A stretch of 64,000 bases of DNA from Granulicella sp. L60 (lineage in GTDB: Bacteria; Acidobacteriota; Terriglobia; Terriglobales; Acidobacteriaceae). Location of the stretch: the NCBI RefSeq assembly GCF_009765825.1, contig NZ_LMUR01000022.1, positions 467,982 through 531,981 of the forward strand, written 5' to 3'. Below, piece after piece: positions 45,531 through 55,012 of the stretch (positions within the stretch are counted from its first letter, which is position 1; each line of letters opens with the position of its first letter). Made by a program: the position numbers and the translations under genes. The notes under the pieces are model-generated. The model did no database searches. It saw nothing but the letters and a program-made list of their open reading frames with translations, and was not told the DNA's origin.

Positions 45531-46262
45531 ATGAAAGTTCTCGTAATCGACATCGGCGGCACTCACGTCAAGGTGGCGTCCACCGACATGCGTGTACCTA
45601 TCAAAATTCCATCCGGCCCCACCATGGACGCTGAACAGATGACCCAGCAAGTCCTCGCCGCCACCGCAGGCTGGGCGTACGACTGCATCTCCATCGGCTA
45701 TCCCGGCCCAGTGGTTCACGACCATCCCCTCGCCGAACCCCACAACCTCGGCGCCGGCTGGATCGACTTCCCCTACAGCAAAGCCTTTGGCAAGCCCATT
45801 CGCTTCATCAACGACGCCGCCATGCAGGCCCTCGGGGGCTACAAGGGCGGCCGCATGCTCTTCCTCGGTACCGGCACAGGCCTCGGCTCTGCCATGATCT
45901 TCGACGGCACTGTGATCCCCCTCGAACTCGCTCATCTTCCTTACAAAAAAGGGCGCACGTATGAGGAGTACATCGGCCTCGCCGGTCTGGAGTTGCGCGG
46001 AAAGAAGCGATGGCGCAAGTCCGTCATCGACATCATCACCCGTCTTCAGGCTGCGCTCATCTGCGACTACGTCGTCCTTGGAGGCGGTAACGCCAAGCTG
46101 ATGAACAATCTGCCTAATCACGTCATCATCGGAGCCAACAGCAACGCCATCGACGGCGGTCTCAAACTCTGGCAGGACGACAAATCCGCGCCACCCGCTG
46201 AATCCGGGACAACAGCCAAGGCCGCATCCAAAGCCACCGCAAAGCCAAAACGCTCCGCGTGA
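45531..46262 (+). CDS. ROK family kinase, probable polyphosphate glucokinase
   Basis: About 243 residues from ATG 45531; ATGs at 45519 and 45492 are alternatives. The phosphate loop VLVIDIGGTHVKV opens the protein, with FINDAAMQALGGY, MLFLGTGTGLGSAMI and YVVLGGGNAKLM downstream. The closest pattern is the polyphosphate glucokinase branch, which phosphorylates glucose with polyphosphate or ATP; ordinary ROK glucokinase is the alternative. The tail is Lys/Ala-rich and probably disordered. A small gene follows 28 bases later and may be co-transcribed. Confidence 0.78.
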   Translation: MKVLVIDIGGTHVKVASTDMRVPIKIPSGPTMDAEQMTQQVLAATAGWAYDCISIGYPGPVVHDHPLAEPHNLGAGWIDFPYSKAFGKPIRFINDAAMQALGGYKGGRMLFLGTGTGLGSAMIFDGTVIPLELAHLPYKKGRTYEEYIGLAGLELRGKKRWRKSVIDIITRLQAALICDYVVLGGGNAKLMNNLPNHVIIGANSNAIDGGLKLWQDDKSAPPAESGTTAKAASKATAKPKRSA

Positions 46263-46290
46263 ATCTGAAACAATCTACATAGGAGATAGT

Positions 46291-46695
46291 ATGGCGAACA
46301 AATACGGCGAGGCCGCCCTCATCGCTGCCCGCATGGAAACCCACGGCAAACCACTCTCCCCCTCGGCGCGATGGCAGGGAGCGGCGGAAAAGCTCTACCC
46401 CACCAGCCCGTCAGCGCAACGCAAGGGAGGCCCCCGCTTCGCCTTTCTCAGTCTCTGTGAGGCTGGCTTGATCAAGGGAATTCCCCCCGGCCAGTACGCT
46501 CCATCCAACAAGGCCAAGGCCTACGCCCTCCGCGCCGTAGCCCTTCTCAACGCAGGCACGCATAAGACCGTCAACACGCTCTGGGCCGAGGTCACCGACG
46601 GCGAGGAGATCCCCCACAATAGCCAGATGGACGTCGTCCTGGCCCTCTGGAAGAACGACCTCATCGTTCGCAACGCTCCTGAGCCATCCGCATAG
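46291..46695 (+). CDS. conserved small cytoplasmic protein (DUF6979-like)
   Basis: 134 residues. It reads ANKYGEAALIAARMETHG, KLYPTSPSAQRKGGPRFAF, LCEAGLIKGIPPG, then KAYALRAVALL and MDVVLALWKNDLI. From memory this resembles the DUF6979 family, whose function is unknown. GGAGA lies four bases before the ATG. It directly follows the ROK kinase gene on the same strand. Confidence 0.65.
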   Translation: MANKYGEAALIAARMETHGKPLSPSARWQGAAEKLYPTSPSAQRKGGPRFAFLSLCEAGLIKGIPPGQYAPSNKAKAYALRAVALLNAGTHKTVNTLWAEVTDGEEIPHNSQMDVVLALWKNDLIVRNAPEPSA

Positions 46696-46899
46696 TCCGA
46701 ACGTTCTCCGCCCCTAGCAGAAGATAGACCGTGCTTTCAGGCCCTCTCGGTCTTTGCACGTCTCCTGTGCGATGACTCGCACAATAAAATGTTCCCGGAA
46801 ACAATAAGTTCTGGCATCTATCCGATCCAGGAGTATTCTTTCCCCATCCAGCGAGTCGGATCCGGCAACCCCGGTAAAAAAGACATGGAGGAACAAGAT

Positions 46900-47160
46900 A
46901 TGTTTCATCTGCTTTGGACTGCTCTCATCGGTCTAGTCGTTGGCGCACTAGCCAAGCTCATTATTCCGGGCAAAGAGCCTGGTGGAATCTTTATTACGAT
47001 GCTCATCGGCATCGCCGGCTCTTTTCTGGGTACCTACCTCGGACGCGCCATCGGCCACTACCAGCCCGATCAGTCCGCGGGATTCCTTATGTCGCTGGTC
47101 GGCGCACTCATTCTGCTCGGCATCTACCATCTCATCAGGCGCAGTCGAACGACTGCCTGA
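46900..47160 (+). CDS. GlsB/YeaQ/YmgE family membrane protein
   Basis: 86 residues from ATG 46900, placed by GGAGG eight bases upstream. There are three hydrophobic segments: LLWTALIGLVVGALAKLIIP, GIFITMLIGIAGSFLGTYLG and FLMSLVGALILLGIYHLI. This is the small stress-associated inner-membrane family formerly called transglycosylase-associated. Its members are induced by general stress, and their molecular role is not settled. It stands alone. Confidence 0.88.
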   Translation: MFHLLWTALIGLVVGALAKLIIPGKEPGGIFITMLIGIAGSFLGTYLGRAIGHYQPDQSAGFLMSLVGALILLGIYHLIRRSRTTA

Positions 47161-47265
47161 TCAGCGGACCTGCACTTTTGAGACGCGCTCAAATCAATGT
47201 GGGCGTGTTTCAAAGTGCAGGCTGTTCCTGTTCTCAGCGCGACGTCCATGTTTCGGCGCCTCGTC

Positions 47266-49665
47266 CTAACGCACCCAGCCGCTCACCGGTTCGGTAGATC
47301 GGACCGATACGAGCTGGCCAAATTTGCGGACGACCTCACAAAACTCCTCGGGTGGAACCGGCCTCCCAACAAAGTTTCCCTGCGCCTCATCGCATTTTCT
47401 CCTCAGCAGGAAGCGCATCTCCTCTTCGGTCTCCACGCCCTCGGCAACCACCTTGATATTCAGTCCATGCGACATCGCGATAATGGTTCGCACCACTGCC
47501 GCCGCGTTGGCGTCCGTTCCCGCCTTCTTTACAAAGCTTTGATCGATCTTCAACCGATCCACCTGATATTGCAGCAGGTACGAGAAGCTGCAAAATCCTG
47601 TGCCGAAGTCATCGATCGAGATTCTCACCCCAAGCTCTCTCATCTTCTGCAGCTTGTCTAGGTTGTCGCCGGAGTTGATCATCAGCATATTCTCGGTGAT
47701 CTCAATCTGCAGTCTCTCTGCAGGCAACTCGCTCATAGCCAGTGAGCGTTCCACCATCTCCACTAGGTTCTTTTGCTGAAACTGCCGCGGCGACAGATTC
47801 ACTGAAACCGTCAGTTCCTTGCCTAACTCATCCTGGATAGCCTTCCCCTCGCGGCAGGCTGTCATAAACACCCATTCGCCGATCGGAACAATCAACCCCG
47901 TCTCTTCGGCCAGCGGAATGAACTGTGTCGGCGAGATGCTGCCCAGCCGGGGATGCGTCCACCGTAGCAGCGCCTCCATTCCAATCACCGCCCCGGTCGT
48001 CAAAGAGATCTGCGGCTGATAGTGCAGGCGAAGCTCCTGGTTGGCGAGCGCATGCCGCAGGGCGTGTTCCATCGTCAGGCGCTCAGCCGTCTCCTTTAAC
48101 ATGCTCTCGCTGAAGATCTGGTACTGGTTGCGTCCATTCTCCTTCGCCGCATACATCGCGGAGTCTGCCCTCTTCAGCAGGTGCTTTGCGTCGCTTGCGA
48201 ACTCGGGATAGATGCAAACCCCAACACTCGCCGTAATCTGCACCTGATGGCCCTCAATCGAGATCTCCGGCGTCAGCTTCGCCACCAGGCTGGCCGCGCA
48301 CTGCTCCACATCTTCAATGCTTGTAATGTCAGGCATCACGACGACGAACTCGTCTCCACCCACCCGCGCTACTACATCTGTACTACGCACCGCACGGCTC
48401 AGGCGCCTCGCGGCCTCGATGAGAAGCTGATCGCCGGCGGCGTGTCCAAGCGAATCGTTCAGCCGTTTGAAGTGATCCAGGTCGATCATAAACACCGCAA
48501 CCTTGGTTCCGAGACGACGCGCCAGCTCCACTGCCTGCACCGTCTTATCCTGCATCAACGCGCGTCCCGCCAGGCCCGTAAGCTGGTCGTGGCTTGCCAG
48601 GTGAGTCACGTAGTCCAACATCTGTCTGCGTTCGGTGATATCGAACGCAATACCGACGAACCCAGTCATCTCGCCGGCATCCGAGGTCACCGCTCGCATC
48701 GCAAGATTGATCGGCGTACGCGCTCCATCTCGCCGGATCAGCGTCCACTCCTGCTCTTCCATCTCACCTGCGGCCGCACCAGCCGTCAGTGCCTGCAGCC
48801 CGTACTCTTCCACAGTGGTCGACGGGTCGATCGCGACCGCTCTTCCCAGCAGCTCCCGCTCATCATGCAGTACCGTCAGCGGAACCTTCCCCACCATCTC
48901 CTCACGGCTGTACCCTGTCAGCTTCTCCGCCGCCGCGTTCATGGCCGTAATCGTACCGCGCATATCCGTTGCAATAATGCTGAACGGCGCATTCTGAAAG
49001 ACAGAGTCGTTGAACTCCGCCAGGCGCGCATGGTGTTGTTCTGCCACCTTCGATAAGCTGATATCGCCGCACGTAATCGCCAAGCCGTCCCCCAGCTTCA
49101 CGATCTGGGTGCGCACCCACGATGCCTTGATGCTTGCATTCTTCACCTGAAACTCTTGATTCAGCGGTTCACCGGTGTGCACAACGGAACATAGTGCGGC
49201 GAAGATTGGTCCTGTCGACTTCAGCGGAGTCACCGCGCATACCATCTGCCCAAGCAACTGTGCCCGTGGCCTCCCAAGCAGCTTCTCTGTGTTCGCATTC
49301 GCAAAGAGTATGCGGAAGTCGATGATCTTGCCCTCATCATTGCGCACACACTCCACCAGTGAAAATGCGTCCAGGCTCGTCTCCGCAGCTGCCAGAAACT
49401 TTGAATGAGCCTCCTGTGCGCCATTTAGCTTCTGTGCTCTGCCATGCTCTCGCCACAGCGCCCACATGGCAGCTGCCAAGCCAGTAAATCCCAATAAAGC
49501 GGCGGCCACCGCCCCGGCATGGAGGTCATGGTTTAGCCGTCCAAGCGTCAGGCACACCAGTACCAGCGAGAATCCGGTCATCCAAACCCACGGCCGTGGG
49601 GATTCAAACACGAAAACCTTCAAGTAATACCTCAAAATACGTGGTTCGCTTAGCCATAAGATCAT
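47266..49665 (-). CDS. PAS-GGDEF-EAL c-di-GMP signalling protein
   Basis: 799 residues. Two hydrophobic segments near residues 27-68 anchor it in the inner membrane. A PAS-like region (~95-200) and a clear PAS domain (~215-340; FQNAPFSIIATDMRGTITAM) follow. The GGDEF domain has VGGDEF at ~436 with an RxxD inhibitory site (RSTD) five residues before it. The EAL domain has MEALLRW at ~564, then NLSPRQF, IEITEN, DDFGTGFCS and EGVET. Both catalytic motifs look intact, so it may make and break c-di-GMP. A second diguanylate cyclase lies 1.3 kb away on the same strand. Confidence 0.93.
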   Translation of the reverse strand: MILWLSEPRILRYYLKVFVFESPRPWVWMTGFSLVLVCLTLGRLNHDLHAGAVAAALLGFTGLAAAMWALWREHGRAQKLNGAQEAHSKFLAAAETSLDAFSLVECVRNDEGKIIDFRILFANANTEKLLGRPRAQLLGQMVCAVTPLKSTGPIFAALCSVVHTGEPLNQEFQVKNASIKASWVRTQIVKLGDGLAITCGDISLSKVAEQHHARLAEFNDSVFQNAPFSIIATDMRGTITAMNAAAEKLTGYSREEMVGKVPLTVLHDERELLGRAVAIDPSTTVEEYGLQALTAGAAAGEMEEQEWTLIRRDGARTPINLAMRAVTSDAGEMTGFVGIAFDITERRQMLDYVTHLASHDQLTGLAGRALMQDKTVQAVELARRLGTKVAVFMIDLDHFKRLNDSLGHAAGDQLLIEAARRLSRAVRSTDVVARVGGDEFVVVMPDITSIEDVEQCAASLVAKLTPEISIEGHQVQITASVGVCIYPEFASDAKHLLKRADSAMYAAKENGRNQYQIFSESMLKETAERLTMEHALRHALANQELRLHYQPQISLTTGAVIGMEALLRWTHPRLGSISPTQFIPLAEETGLIVPIGEWVFMTACREGKAIQDELGKELTVSVNLSPRQFQQKNLVEMVERSLAMSELPAERLQIEITENMLMINSGDNLDKLQKMRELGVRISIDDFGTGFCSFSYLLQYQVDRLKIDQSFVKKAGTDANAAAVVRTIIAMSHGLNIKVVAEGVETEEEMRFLLRRKCDEAQGNFVGRPVPPEEFCEVVRKFGQLVSVRSTEPVSGWVR

Positions 49666-49828
49666 TACTGTCAGCTATCTGAACGACGGGAGGAGTCCAC
49701 TCACTTATAGTGGAAGCGCATCAGTACGGATATTTTTTTATGAAGCGTCTGTTTAGCCTTTGTAGTCCGCTTGTTAATGAAATTGAGTCCATTGCTCATT
49801 CGTGCGACGCGCCCTGCTCTTCTCGCGT

Positions 49829-50815
49829 CTATCTCGTTATTGTCCTCGCTTCGCTGCCGTCACTCTCTTCCTGCGTCATCCATCCGTGCACGGCCATCCA
49901 GTTCGCCACCAGTGTCGGATAGATAGCCACCTCCGGAAATCGCTTCATTCCCTGGCCCATGCCTAACCCATGCGTACCGCGTTCAAAGATATGTAGTTCC
50001 ACCGGCACGCCCACCCGCTTCAGCGCATCGTAGAACGCTGTCGCATTCAGCGAATTTACCGTCTGGTCCGCCGTCGTCGCGAAGATAAAGCATGGCGGCG
50101 TAGCCTTCGTTACCTTCTTCACTACGGACACCTGATCCATCATCGCCTGCGTGGGATGCGCTCCCAGCAAGCCCTCCATATTGGTCTTCCGTGGGATCGA
50201 ATCATCCATCGTGAACCGGCCGTAGGAGACGATCGCGAAGTCCGGCCGGTCGCTCACCCGTTCAATCGGATCCTCGGCCTTTGCCTCTCCGGGATCGTTG
50301 ACCGTCGCCAGATATCCTGCCAGATTTCCGCCCGCGGAGAATCCCCACAGTCCGATTCTGTTCTTTGCCACGCCAAGCTCTTCCGCATGGCTGCGCACGT
50401 AACGCACCGCCCGCGCTCCGTCCAGCATAGGGGAAGGGAAGTGGTATCGCGGCCCGAGCCTGTACTCCAAAACAAACGCCGTTACGCCCCGCGCACTCAG
50501 CCACCGGGCCTCTTCGGCCCCCTCTTTCTCCATCGCCAGATGCTCGTACCCGCCGCCCGGCATCACGATCACCGCCGTATGCGTTCCCGAGCCTCCCATG
50601 GCCGGATAAGAGAACATCTTCGGCACATCTTCATCTTCCGTGCCACGGGCGTACGGAGCCCCATTGGGCCACAACACCACCGTGCCCGACGAGCCTAGTG
50701 GAGGCTTCGCCCGTGTAGCCGCCGCGGCTATCGACGCCGTCGCCGACACGGACGCACAACCTGCACCCAGGCAGGCGAAGAGACAACCCGCCCCCAACCA
50801 CAGAATCTGTTTCAT
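49829..50815 (-). CDS. BD-FAE-like esterase lipoprotein
   Basis: About 328 residues from ATG 50815; a GTG six codons earlier is possible. The signal peptide ends CLGAGC, a lipobox. The alpha/beta hydrolase core has the oxyanion motif VIVMPGGGYEHLA (HGGG-like), FVLEYRLGPRYHFP, the nucleophile in GLWGFSAGGNLAG, an Asp in ATTADQTVN and the His in ERGTHGLGMG. It resembles acetylxylan esterase and BD-FAE relatives that deacetylate plant polysaccharides. It lies between two c-di-GMP genes, all on the minus strand; no functional link can be shown. Confidence 0.85.
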   Translation of the reverse strand: MKQILWLGAGCLFACLGAGCASVSATASIAAAATRAKPPLGSSGTVVLWPNGAPYARGTEDEDVPKMFSYPAMGGSGTHTAVIVMPGGGYEHLAMEKEGAEEARWLSARGVTAFVLEYRLGPRYHFPSPMLDGARAVRYVRSHAEELGVAKNRIGLWGFSAGGNLAGYLATVNDPGEAKAEDPIERVSDRPDFAIVSYGRFTMDDSIPRKTNMEGLLGAHPTQAMMDQVSVVKKVTKATPPCFIFATTADQTVNSLNATAFYDALKRVGVPVELHIFERGTHGLGMGQGMKRFPEVAIYPTLVANWMAVHGWMTQEESDGSEARTITR

Positions 50816-50937
50816 CGTGCCGCCAGAATACACGCCTCTACATCCAATGTAAGCCCTTTAAATGACAATCGTATCCTCGGAAGACCGCATTGAAGCCTTC
50901 GCCGTTCCGAGCGATCATTCCGTTGACTTTAGAAATC

Positions 50938-52410
50938 CTATGCCGCAGCCCCTGTCGCCTCTGCCCGGTTCCGGCCGAGGTACTTCGCGCGGTACAGCGC
51001 ATGGTCCGACGCAGCTACCAGGGACACTGCGGCTGCCGCCAACTCGGGGACGACCGCGGCGACTCCCACGCTGATCGTCTGAACTCCGGAGGTATTTCCG
51101 CAGTGCGGCAGTCCCATCGCAGCAACTGCCTCGCGAATGTTCTCCGCAACAATCATGGCCTCATTCAGCTCTGTATTCGGCAGAATCACGGCAAACTCCT
51201 CGCCGCCAAAGCGCGCTGCCGTATCTGCGCTCCTTTGTAGAGAAGACCCAATCACCTTCGCCAGGCACCGCAGGCATTCATCTCCGCCTACATGCCCGTA
51301 GATATCGTTATAGGACTTGAACAGATCCACATCGATCAAAAGCAGCGCCAACGACTCCTGTTCCTCCAACGCCCTCCGCCACTCCTCTTCGAGCTTCTCG
51401 TCGAACGCCCGCCTGTTCGCCAGCCCCGTCAGCGAATCGGCGCTGGCCAGCTCCCGATACCGCAACTCGCTTGCCTGCAGCGAGACCTCCAGCGCCTTAC
51501 GCTCCTCCAGCAGCGCAGCTACCGGAAAGAAAGTAAACAGCGCCACGGCAAGAAATATCTGTTCAATCACAATGCGGTGCGGCAAATTTGTATTTCGAAT
51601 CAGCATCAGCGGTCCATGGCCCGACACCGTGCAGGAGATCGAAATCAGCGCGATCACGAAGGTAGCCAGCACCGTCCCCGGGAATCCGAGGCGAAACACC
51701 ACAAACAGGAGTGCAGGGAAGATAAAGAAGATCAGCGGGTCTTTGCTGTCCCGGAACACCATAAAGGTAGCGAGCGCCGGCACCGCCAGGAACAACAGTG
51801 TCTTTGGCAACTGGCGGCGCTGCAACATGACAAAGAATCCAGGCCGCTGCAGAATGAACACCAGAGGCGCAATAATCGCCATTCCTAGTACATCGCCCAG
51901 GTACCACGTTCGGAACAGCATCCACCACGGTCCGCCATCGACAAACAGCAGCGTCCAACTCGCCCCCAGTGCGCTGGTGACCGCCGTCGCCCCAACCACT
52001 GCTATCCCCAGGAACGCTACCAGCTCTTTGCGCCTGGTCAGATGAAACGGGTTACCGAACCACCGCGTCAGCACCAGGGAAGAGCAGATGACCTCGAAAG
52101 AGTTCGCCAGCGAAACCCCGAATGCGAGCTTTAGCGGATCCCCGTAGATCACATCCGCCAGCGTATCGGCCACGATCCCTGCAATAAAGTAATGAATCCA
52201 CACCTTGCGTGATTTGCGGATCACAAGCGCGAACAGTAGCCCGTTGGTAAACCAGATCGTGGCCACGCCCTCGGACTGTCGAGAAAGAACGATTCCGAGC
52301 CACGAGAACAGGAGCAGTACAACGAACGTCCCGGCCAGATGCGGCCACTGGACGAATTCCTGCTGCAGGCTGTCCTCCGACGCCGCATCGCTGCTCTTGT
52401 TTATGTCCAT
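50938..52410 (-). CDS. MASE1-GGDEF diguanylate cyclase
   Basis: 490 residues from ATG 52410. The N-terminal ~290 residues are an integral membrane sensor with about eight segments, of MASE1 type (FTNGLLFALVIRKSRKVW, GDVLGMAIIAPLVFIL). A short coiled region leads into the GGDEF domain: SLTGLANRRAFDEKLEEEW, DVDLFKSYNDIYGHVGGDEC, and the signature FGGEEF at ~401 with an RxxD inhibitory site (RSAD) before it. It makes c-di-GMP with product feedback. The signal sensed by MASE1 is unknown. It is divergent from the VWA gene. Confidence 0.92.
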   Translation of the reverse strand: MDINKSSDAASEDSLQQEFVQWPHLAGTFVVLLLFSWLGIVLSRQSEGVATIWFTNGLLFALVIRKSRKVWIHYFIAGIVADTLADVIYGDPLKLAFGVSLANSFEVICSSLVLTRWFGNPFHLTRRKELVAFLGIAVVGATAVTSALGASWTLLFVDGGPWWMLFRTWYLGDVLGMAIIAPLVFILQRPGFFVMLQRRQLPKTLLFLAVPALATFMVFRDSKDPLIFFIFPALLFVVFRLGFPGTVLATFVIALISISCTVSGHGPLMLIRNTNLPHRIVIEQIFLAVALFTFFPVAALLEERKALEVSLQASELRYRELASADSLTGLANRRAFDEKLEEEWRRALEEQESLALLLIDVDLFKSYNDIYGHVGGDECLRCLAKVIGSSLQRSADTAARFGGEEFAVILPNTELNEAMIVAENIREAVAAMGLPHCGNTSGVQTISVGVAAVVPELAAAAVSLVAASDHALYRAKYLGRNRAEATGAAA

Positions 52411-52533
52411 TGCACACTTGTACCAGCATTTTTCTTGTTGCCAGCATTCTGCAACAGAAACACCCTCATGTCGATGATTTCTAATTTTAGCTCGCCTTTG
52501 AAACCCCCCATCGCCGACCTCGTCTAACCAGTC

Positions 52534-53739
52534 ATGAACGCCCCCAGCTCTGTCCGGCCTCTCCTGCTCGCCGGCCTCCTCACCGCCCTTGCGCCTTGTC
52601 TCTCTGCTCAACCCTTCTCTGCCCAGCAAAGCGCAGCACCCGCGCCTGCCTCATCCCAGCCTCCAGCCTCCAGCCAGACCCCCGCTCCATCCTCCAACGT
52701 CTCCACCCTCTCGGTCGACGCCCGTCTCGTCAACCTGCCCGTCGTCGTCCGCGATAAGAAGGGCGCTCTTATCCAGAACCTCACCAAGGCCGACTTCGTT
52801 CTACAGGTGGACAGCAAGCCCCAGACCATCCGCTACTTCGATAAAGACACCGACCTCCCTCTCACCCTCGGCCTGCTCGTCGACACCAGCCTCTCCCAGC
52901 GCAAGGTCCTCGACGAGGAGCGCACCGCCAGCAGCACCTTCCTGGACCAGATGCTCACCACGCCCAAAGATCAGGCCTTCATCGCCCAGTTCGCCCATCA
53001 GACCGAGCTTCTTCAGGACCTTACCCCCTCTCGGCCCCTGCTTCAGGCCGCGCTCAAGGAGATCGACACCCCCAGCGACTCCGACTCCACCGACAGCGGC
53101 AGCGGTCATCGTCACGGCGGCACAACCCTCTACGACGCCCTCTTCCTCACCTCCGACGAGATCATGAGCAAGCGCACCGGTCGCAAAGCCGTCATCATCC
53201 TCTCCGACGGCGTCGACAGCGGCAGCCGCGAGAACCTCGTCAAATCCATCGAGACCGCCCAGCGCGCCGACACCATCATCTATGCCATCTACTTCAAGGG
53301 CGAAGAGTCCCATCCCGCCAACAACAACCAGCAGCGCAGCCGAGGCGGTTATCCCGGAGGAGGTTATCCCGGCGGCGGTTATCCCGGCGGCGGATACCCT
53401 GGGGGTGGTTATCCTGGCGGCGGCTACCCCGGCGGCCGTGGAGGCTATCCCGGCGGAAACAATCCCGGCAACAACACCCCCAGCGGTCCACGCACCGACG
53501 GCAAGAAGATCCTCGAGCGCATGGCCCAGGAGACCGGCGGACGCTTCTTCGAGGTCAAAAAGAACGAAGACGTAGCCCAGATCTACAACCAGATAGCCGA
53601 AGAACTCCGCTCACAGTACCGTCTCGGCTATACCCCCAGCCAGGACGCCTCCGCCGACGGCTACCACCAGGTCGACCTCTCCGTGAAACAGAAGGGCCTG
53701 CTGGTCCAAACCCGCGACGGCTACTACACCGGCAAGTAG
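52534..53739 (+). CDS. acidobacterial VWFA-related protein with GGYPG repeats
   Basis: 401 residues. A signal peptide (LLLAGLLTALAPCLSAQ) is followed by a Ser/Pro/Ala-rich linker, a leading beta-sheet domain (VDARLVNLPVVVRDKKGALI), and a von Willebrand A domain with the metal-site motif DTSLS (~117-121) and VIILSDGVDSGSREN. Residues ~271-307 interrupt the domain with six tandem GGYPG units and one more. The C-terminal part (LERMAQETGGRFFEVKKNED, QYRLGYTP) matches the VWFA-related proteins typical of Acidobacteriota. It is probably periplasmic and binds partners through a metal site. Function is unknown. Confidence 0.85.
   Translation: MNAPSSVRPLLLAGLLTALAPCLSAQPFSAQQSAAPAPASSQPPASSQTPAPSSNVSTLSVDARLVNLPVVVRDKKGALIQNLTKADFVLQVDSKPQTIRYFDKDTDLPLTLGLLVDTSLSQRKVLDEERTASSTFLDQMLTTPKDQAFIAQFAHQTELLQDLTPSRPLLQAALKEIDTPSDSDSTDSGSGHRHGGTTLYDALFLTSDEIMSKRTGRKAVIILSDGVDSGSRENLVKSIETAQRADTIIYAIYFKGEESHPANNNQQRSRGGYPGGGYPGGGYPGGGYPGGGYPGGGYPGGRGGYPGGNNPGNNTPSGPRTDGKKILERMAQETGGRFFEVKKNEDVAQIYNQIAEELRSQYRLGYTPSQDASADGYHQVDLSVKQKGLLVQTRDGYYTGK
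53344..53454 (+). repeat. tandem 15-bp coding repeat (GGYPG units)
   Basis: Six consecutive copies of a 15-base unit of GGCGGTTATCCCGGC type, with synonymous differences, plus a seventh after a Gly-Arg spacer. They add a flexible Gly/Tyr/Pro segment to the VWA protein and could vary in number between strains. Confidence 0.85.
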
Positions 53740-53880
53740 CGACCCGTCACCATCATGATGGCCACACGCAAGATACTTTGCGTCGTGCCGCGATCTTCGT
53801 GCATCATCGTTAGTGTCCGCTTCTTTCAAGGGCACGCTATCCGTCTCTCGATACACCGGCATAAGGTTAATCCGATCACT

Positions 53881-54372
53881 ATGAAACTCCAGGTCGTTAC
53901 ACTTCGTTCCGCACTCCTCCTCGCCGCAGCCTTCTCCCTCTCGCTTCTGCCCCTCGTAGAGGCCAGCGCGCAGTCCACCTTCCACGTCAACAAAGACCTC
54001 TACTCCGACACCTCGAGTCCAGCCGCAGACATCTCTTCCGCCCTCGTCCGCGCGCGCAGCGAGCATAAACGCGTCCTGCTCGACTTCGGGGGCAACTGGT
54101 GCGGCGACTGCCAGGTTCTCGACTTCTACTACCACCAAAGCCCCAACGCCGAGATCATCGCGAAACACTACATTCTCGTCCACATCAACATCGGCCACAT
54201 GGACAAGAACCTCGACATCGCCCAGAAGTATCAAGTCCCCATCACCAAAGGCGTGCCCGCGCTGGCTGTGATCGACGCTCATGGTAGGCTCCTCTACTCC
54301 GAGCGCCCCAAGGAGTTCGAACGTCCCACCCCGGAGGCCATCACCGCGCTCCTCAAGCGCTGGAAGGCCTGA
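53881..54372 (+). CDS. exported thioredoxin-fold protein, paralog 1
   Basis: 163 residues from ATG 53881; the upstream open stretch lacks a family match. A signal peptide (SALLLAAAFSLSLLPLVEASA) is followed by a thioredoxin-like domain with the active site WCGDC (Cys ~74 and 77) in FGGNWCGDCQVLDFYY, and the cis-proline region KGVPALAVID. It is probably a periplasmic thiol reductase. The next gene is a clear paralog. Confidence 0.87.
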   Translation: MKLQVVTLRSALLLAAAFSLSLLPLVEASAQSTFHVNKDLYSDTSSPAADISSALVRARSEHKRVLLDFGGNWCGDCQVLDFYYHQSPNAEIIAKHYILVHINIGHMDKNLDIAQKYQVPITKGVPALAVIDAHGRLLYSERPKEFERPTPEAITALLKRWKA

Positions 54373-54411
54373 CCGCAGTTCGTCCCACTCATCTCTAGGA
54401 AGGTCTCAACC

Positions 54412-54978
54412 ATGCATGTGACCGCCCCTTCGAATCGCCGGACTCCGATCTTCCTTACCCTCTCCCTCGCCGCCTCCACCTCTCTCATGACCGGCTGCAA
54501 GAACAAACAACCCAGCCCTGAAGCTGCGCCGCCCTTCGCCGCAACACCACCTGCGCGCCAGCCTGTAACCCCTGTCCCAGCCGTCAAGAAACACCTCTAT
54601 CCCACAGATGTTGACGCCAAAACCGAGATCGCCGCAGCTCTCAAACAAGCCAGACACGAACACAAACGTGTCATCCTCAGCTTCGGCGGCGACTGGTGCG
54701 GTGACTGCCAGGTCCTCGACATCTACTTCCACCAAAGCCCCAACGACCAGCTCCTCGCCAACAACTTCCTCGTCGTCCACGTCGACATCGGCCACTTCGA
54801 CAAAAACGCTGACATCGCTGAAACGTACAAGGTTCCCCTCAAGCAGGGCGTCCCAGCCCTCGCAGTTCTCGACGCCACCGGCAAGCTGCTCTACTCCCAG
54901 ACGACCGGCGAGTTCGGGGACATGCGCTACATTCACGCATCCTCTGTCACCGACTTCCTCACCCGGTGGAAGGCCTAA
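54412..54978 (+). CDS. thioredoxin-fold lipoprotein, paralog 2
   Basis: 188 residues, with AGGAAGG upstream. The signal peptide ends LMTGC (Cys ~29), a lipobox, unlike its soluble neighbour. A Pro/Ala linker leads to the thioredoxin domain with FGGDWCGDCQVLDIYFHQSP (Cys ~96 and 99), KQGVPALAVLDATGKLLYSQ and a C-terminal LTRWKA shared with paralog 1. The two genes are a tandem duplication, 39 bases apart, one soluble and one membrane-anchored. Confidence 0.88.
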   Translation: MHVTAPSNRRTPIFLTLSLAASTSLMTGCKNKQPSPEAAPPFAATPPARQPVTPVPAVKKHLYPTDVDAKTEIAAALKQARHEHKRVILSFGGDWCGDCQVLDIYFHQSPNDQLLANNFLVVHVDIGHFDKNADIAETYKVPLKQGVPALAVLDATGKLLYSQTTGEFGDMRYIHASSVTDFLTRWKA

Positions 54979-55012
54979 TCTGACGCCGCCCGCCCGCCTG
55001 CGGACCGTTCTC

